A stretch of 5,806 nt of DNA. It comes from Actinomycetes bacterium (GTDB lineage Bacteria; Actinomycetota; Thermoleophilia; Solirubrobacterales; Solirubrobacteraceae). The stretch is from positions 1-5,806 of the forward strand of contig JAEXXR010000388.1 of NCBI GenBank assembly GCA_023405705.1. The letters are read 5' to 3'. Positions 4,869-5,806 of the stretch are shown here, one piece after another. Both the position numbers and the translations under genes were made by a program. The notes under the pieces were generated by a model. That model had not been told where the DNA came from, made no database searches, and saw only the letters and a list, made by a program, of their open reading frames with translations. Each line of letters opens with the position of its first letter. Position 1 is the first letter of the stretch.

Positions 4869-5806
4869 ATGTCGGAGTTTCGCGGGAGCTACACCGTCAC
4901 GATCACGCCGTTCACGGAGGACGGCTCGAACGTCGATCTCGACGCGATGAAGCGCCTGATCGACTGGAACCTCGCGGAGGGCGTGCCCGGCATCGTCGTC
5001 CTCGGCACCTCGGGCGAGTTCCTGTCGGTCAGCGACGAGGAGCGCACCGCGCTCGTCGAGACGACCGTCAAGCACGTCGCCGGCCGCGTGCCGGTGCTCG
5101 TCGGCACGGCCAACATGCACACGCCCAACGCGGTCCGCTACAGCCGCGAGGCGGTCGCGCTCGGCGCCGACGGCCTGATGATCTCGCCGCCGTACTACAT
5201 CACCCCGACCGAGGACGAGATGGCCGGCTACTACGCCGCCATCTGCGACGCGGTCGACGTGCCGATCATGCTCTACAACAACCCGCACACGACGAACGTC
5301 GACATGTCGGCGAGATTCGTCGCCCAGCTGACGCGGGACCACGAGCAGATCCGCTACATCAAGGAGGCGTCGACCGACGTCGCCCGCGTCTACGACGTGC
5401 TCGAGGCGACCGAGGGCGTCATGAACGTCTTCGCCGGCGAGCGGATCGTCGAGTCCTACCTGCTCGGCGCCGTCGGCTACGTCAACCCGTTCGGCAACTA
5501 CGCGCCGCGCCCCTCGCGCGTGATCTGCGACCTCGCCGCCGCCGGCCGGATCGAGGAGGCGAAGCGGATCGAGGTGCTGCTCGACAAGATCGACTTCATC
5601 CTCCAGGACGGCCATCCGCTGTACGGCTACCAGTGCTACTCCAAGGGCCTCGCGGCGGCGGCCGGCTACCCGGTCGGCGACGTCCGCCCGCCGCTGAAGT
5701 CGTTCAGATCGCTCGGCGCCGAGGGCGCGGCGAAGGTCGCCGAGCTGCGCGCCGTGATCGAGCAGATGGACGCCGTGACGGCCCAGATCGAGGCCGCGGC
5801 GCCGGT
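4869..5806 (+). CDS. DapA-superfamily Schiff-base lyase/deaminase (dihydrodipicolinate synthase-like), 3' end outside window
   Basis: 312 codons are present from ATG 4869 and no stop is reached. The family is usually about 290-310 residues, so little should be missing. It is a class I (beta/alpha)8 barrel aldolase. Visible landmarks are the keto-acid carboxylate loop GTSGE (46-50), Tyr136 in LYNNP (proton relay) and the Schiff-base lysine Lys165 in YIKEAS. In E. coli DapA the Tyr motif is YNVPSRT, whose Arg138 binds aspartate semialdehyde. Here the segment is YNNPHTT with Thr at that place, so lysine biosynthesis is unlikely. Next to a DAO-type flavoenzyme and an amino-acid importer, it probably acts on a keto or imino acid product, for example a hydroxy-pyrroline carboxylate deaminase. 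As I recall, archetypal Pseudomonas/Rhizobium enzymes of that pathway carry GSMGDW rather than GTSGE, so the exact reaction is open. 2-keto-3-deoxy sugar acid or 4-hydroxy-2-oxoglutarate aldolases are alternatives. Confidence 0.9.
   Translation, partial: MSEFRGSYTVTITPFTEDGSNVDLDAMKRLIDWNLAEGVPGIVVLGTSGEFLSVSDEERTALVETTVKHVAGRVPVLVGTANMHTPNAVRYSREAVALGADGLMISPPYYITPTEDEMAGYYAAICDAVDVPIMLYNNPHTTNVDMSARFVAQLTRDHEQIRYIKEASTDVARVYDVLEATEGVMNVFAGERIVESYLLGAVGYVNPFGNYAPRPSRVICDLAAAGRIEEAKRIEVLLDKIDFILQDGHPLYGYQCYSKGLAAAAGYPVGDVRPPLKSFRSLGAEGAAKVAELRAVIEQMDAVTAQIEAAAP

Noticed and set aside
4811..4870. ATG 4870 start for the oxidase (406 residues)
   Set aside because: It would overlap the divergent lyase start and ribosome-binding site. 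The added residues translate the operator repeats and precede the normal start of the FAD fold.
4782..5615. 277-codon minus-strand frame opposite the lyase
   Set aside because: It is a shadow of the DapA-family gene: Val/Asp/Arg/His-rich and without motifs.
1..5806. Searched for CRISPR arrays, tRNA or rRNA genes, insertion sequences, attachment sites and defence genes
   Set aside because: No regularly spaced repeats, clover-leaf-like segments, transposase motifs or terminal inverted repeats were seen. The locus looks metabolic.

Overview
The window is uniformly GC-rich (about 70 % by eye, falling to about 60 % by hand count at 3481-3600). It has actinobacterial traits: GTG starts, short operon overlaps, a twin-arginine-like lipoprotein signal and a possibly leaderless gene. 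The fragment at the left edge ends in a threonine/alanine-rich beta-sandwich tail of a kind I associate with secreted proteins of Solirubrobacterales (Conexibacter/Solirubrobacter-like Thermoleophilia). That placement is a guess from style, not from a marker gene.

Layout, left to right. 1-139 (+) is the 3' end of a probable exported protein. A GC-rich hairpin at 149-185 separates it from a convergent operon. That operon, 198-3346 on the minus strand, is a complete polar amino-acid ABC importer transcribed right to left: substrate-binding lipoprotein (2417-3346), ATPase (1632-2417), permease 1 (953-1624) and permease 2 (198-956). The joins are a TGATG overlap, a 7-base gap and an ATGA overlap. 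About 300 bases of non-coding sequence (3347-3649) carry its control region. Next is a minus-strand FAD-dependent amino-acid oxidase/dehydrogenase of the DAO superfamily (3650-4810). It is divergent from a DapA-superfamily lyase (4869 to the right edge, stop not in the window), with only 58 bases between the two starts.

The genes fit one task: import a small amino or imino acid, oxidise it at the ring or alpha carbon with the flavoenzyme, and process the resulting imine or keto acid with the Schiff-base lyase. The closest known gene set is the trans-4-hydroxy-L-proline catabolic cluster (ABC importer, cis-4-hydroxy-D-proline dehydrogenase, DapA-type pyrroline-hydroxycarboxylate deaminase). 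The epimerase and the semialdehyde dehydrogenase needed to close that case are not in the window. The lyase also lacks the arginine expected of true dihydrodipicolinate synthase. An almost identical 11-base element, TGTTCGCAYAT, lies in both control regions (3454-3464 and 4840-4850). This suggests one regulator, encoded elsewhere, controls both uptake and catabolism.
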